Origin: SG-bin9 sp049323835
GTDB taxonomy: Bacteria > Pseudomonadota > Alphaproteobacteria > Rhizobiales > Xanthobacteraceae
Length of the DNA stretch: 40,152 nucleotides
Direction of reading: 5' to 3'
Assembly: GCA_049323835.1 (NCBI GenBank)
Contig: JBMOOJ010000006.1
Location: forward strand, 1 to 40,152
Position 1 is the stretch's first letter, and each line of letters opens with the position of its first letter. A model generated the notes under the pieces. It saw only the letters and a program-made list of their open reading frames with translations. It did no database searches and had not been told where the DNA came from. Positions 39,582 to 40,152 of the stretch are shown here, in pieces. The position numbers and the translations under genes are program-made.

Positions 39582-40152
39582 GAGCGGGAGAGCGGCAGTT
39601 TGGTTCCTGCGGCGGCGCGTTCGGCCAGAACCGCGTGGCGGAAGCGGAACAGCTTGGCCGGGCGTCCGACCGCCTCGGTGGCGATTGCGCCTGTTTCTTC
39701 AACGAGTTCCTGCTGCTCGATCAGCCGCCGGAAATTCTGCTTGTGGACGAGGCGGCCCGCGAGCGCCTCAACACTGCGTTGCAGTTGCAGCAGGGTGAAT
39801 TCGGCCGGCATCAGTTCGAACACGACCGGGCGGTATTTGATCTTGGCGCGCAGCCGCGCGATTCCGGTCGCCAGAATGCGGCGGTGATCGGCGGTCATCG
39901 GCCGCCCGGGGACGCATTCTGGATGTTTCGCCTGGCCGCGTGCCGCCTCGGGGATCAGTCCGGCTTCGTAGAGCAGTTCGTAGCGCTGAAGGATCAGTTC
40001 CTCGTTCCAGTCGCGCCCCTCCAGACCAAAATTGATCGCGGCGCGCTGCCAGCGCTCGCGCTGGATGCCCGCGCCGTCCGCCGACTTTGCCCACGCGCGC
40101 AGCCGCGGTGTCAGTATCTTCGCGAGCATCGGCGGCGGGCCGGCGCGATGAT
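39578..40152 (-). CDS. nadQ: NAD biosynthesis regulator NadQ / Nudix-related repressor (5' end outside window)
   Basis: At least 190 residues are visible, and the frame is open to the window edge, so the N-terminal Nudix-like sensor part is missing. The C-terminal 75 residues resemble the winged helix of NrtR/NadQ-type proteins: FELMPAEFTLLQLQRSVEAL, HKQNFRRLIEQQELVEETG and GRPAKLFRF. The upstream part has the NEELILQRYELLYEAGLIPE segment seen in the COG4111 family. Known family members repress NAD synthesis genes and sense an NAD-related metabolite. It lies 54 bp upstream of nadA on the same strand, with two inverted repeats between them. NadQ is preferred over classical NrtR because of the nadABC context in this lineage. 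Confidence 0.82.
   Translation of the reverse strand, partial: HRAGPPPMLAKILTPRLRAWAKSADGAGIQRERWQRAAINFGLEGRDWNEELILQRYELLYEAGLIPEAARGQAKHPECVPGRPMTADHRRILATGIARLRAKIKYRPVVFELMPAEFTLLQLQRSVEALAGRLVHKQNFRRLIEQQELVEETGAIATEAVGRPAKLFRFRHAVLAERAAAGTKLPLSRS

Noticed and set aside
1..40152. CRISPR array, tRNA, rRNA, insertion sequence or phage genes
   Set aside because: No regularly spaced repeats, cloverleaf patterns, ribosomal sequence, transposase motifs or terminal repeats were seen on reading both strands.

Overview
The window looks like chromosomal DNA of a high-GC alphaproteobacterium, most likely Hyphomicrobiales (Rhizobiales) near the Bradyrhizobiaceae/Xanthobacteraceae. The evidence is the NadQ-type regulator next to nadABC, a TetR-type regulator inside a phenylacetate operon, and an abundance of branched-chain-type ABC importers and orphan binding proteins. 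Genus and species cannot be fixed from the sequence alone. No rRNA, tRNA, CRISPR array, insertion sequence or phage gene was seen.

Layout. (1) 1-8085 is phenylacetate (PAA) catabolism. The end of paaE (+ strand) meets, tail to tail, a minus-strand operon read paaG-paaI-paaK-paaR-paaZ-ethD-cytochrome P450-thioesterase. (2) 8086-8270 is a divergent control region with a TetR-type inverted repeat sitting on the paaG promoter. (3) 8271-12849 is a complete five-gene LIV-type ABC importer, plausibly serving PAA or a related aromatic acid. (4) 12883-21330 is a MarR-regulated unit: HpaC-like flavin reductase, HpaB-family monooxygenase, cupin, a second complete LIV-type importer and a DUF2848 protein. 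(5) 21672-24898 holds a beta-hydroxyacid dehydrogenase, an acyl-CoA dehydrogenase and an orphan TctC-type binding protein. (6) 25163-31444 holds a Tat-exported xanthine-dehydrogenase-family molybdoenzyme (small and large subunits), a monoheme cytochrome c, a flavocytochrome c sulfide dehydrogenase flavoprotein, then soxX-Y-Z-A. soxB and soxCD are absent from the window. (7) 31551-36137 holds an orphan ABC binding protein, a KstD/fumarate-reductase-like flavoprotein, a frameshifted SDR gene and an IclR regulator. (8) 36142-40152 is de novo NAD synthesis: nadQ(partial)-nadA-nadB-nadC on the minus strand, with two NadQ-type inverted repeats in front of nadA.

How it fits together. PaaK activates phenylacetate. 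The PaaABCDE epoxidase (only PaaE visible) makes the ring epoxide, PaaG isomerises it to the oxepin and PaaZ opens and oxidises it. PaaI rescues stalled CoA esters, and PaaR probably senses the CoA ester. The P450/EthD pair at the end of the operon may feed another substrate into this route. The middle section appears to import and hydroxylate a different, unidentified aromatic or heterocyclic compound. The sulfur section is the most unusual part: a SoxXYZA carrier system without SoxB or SoxCD, with a SoxY whose C-terminus is not the usual GGCGG, directly downstream of an exported molybdenum hydroxylase. Many genes overlap by 4 bp (ATGA/GTGA), which indicates tight translational coupling.
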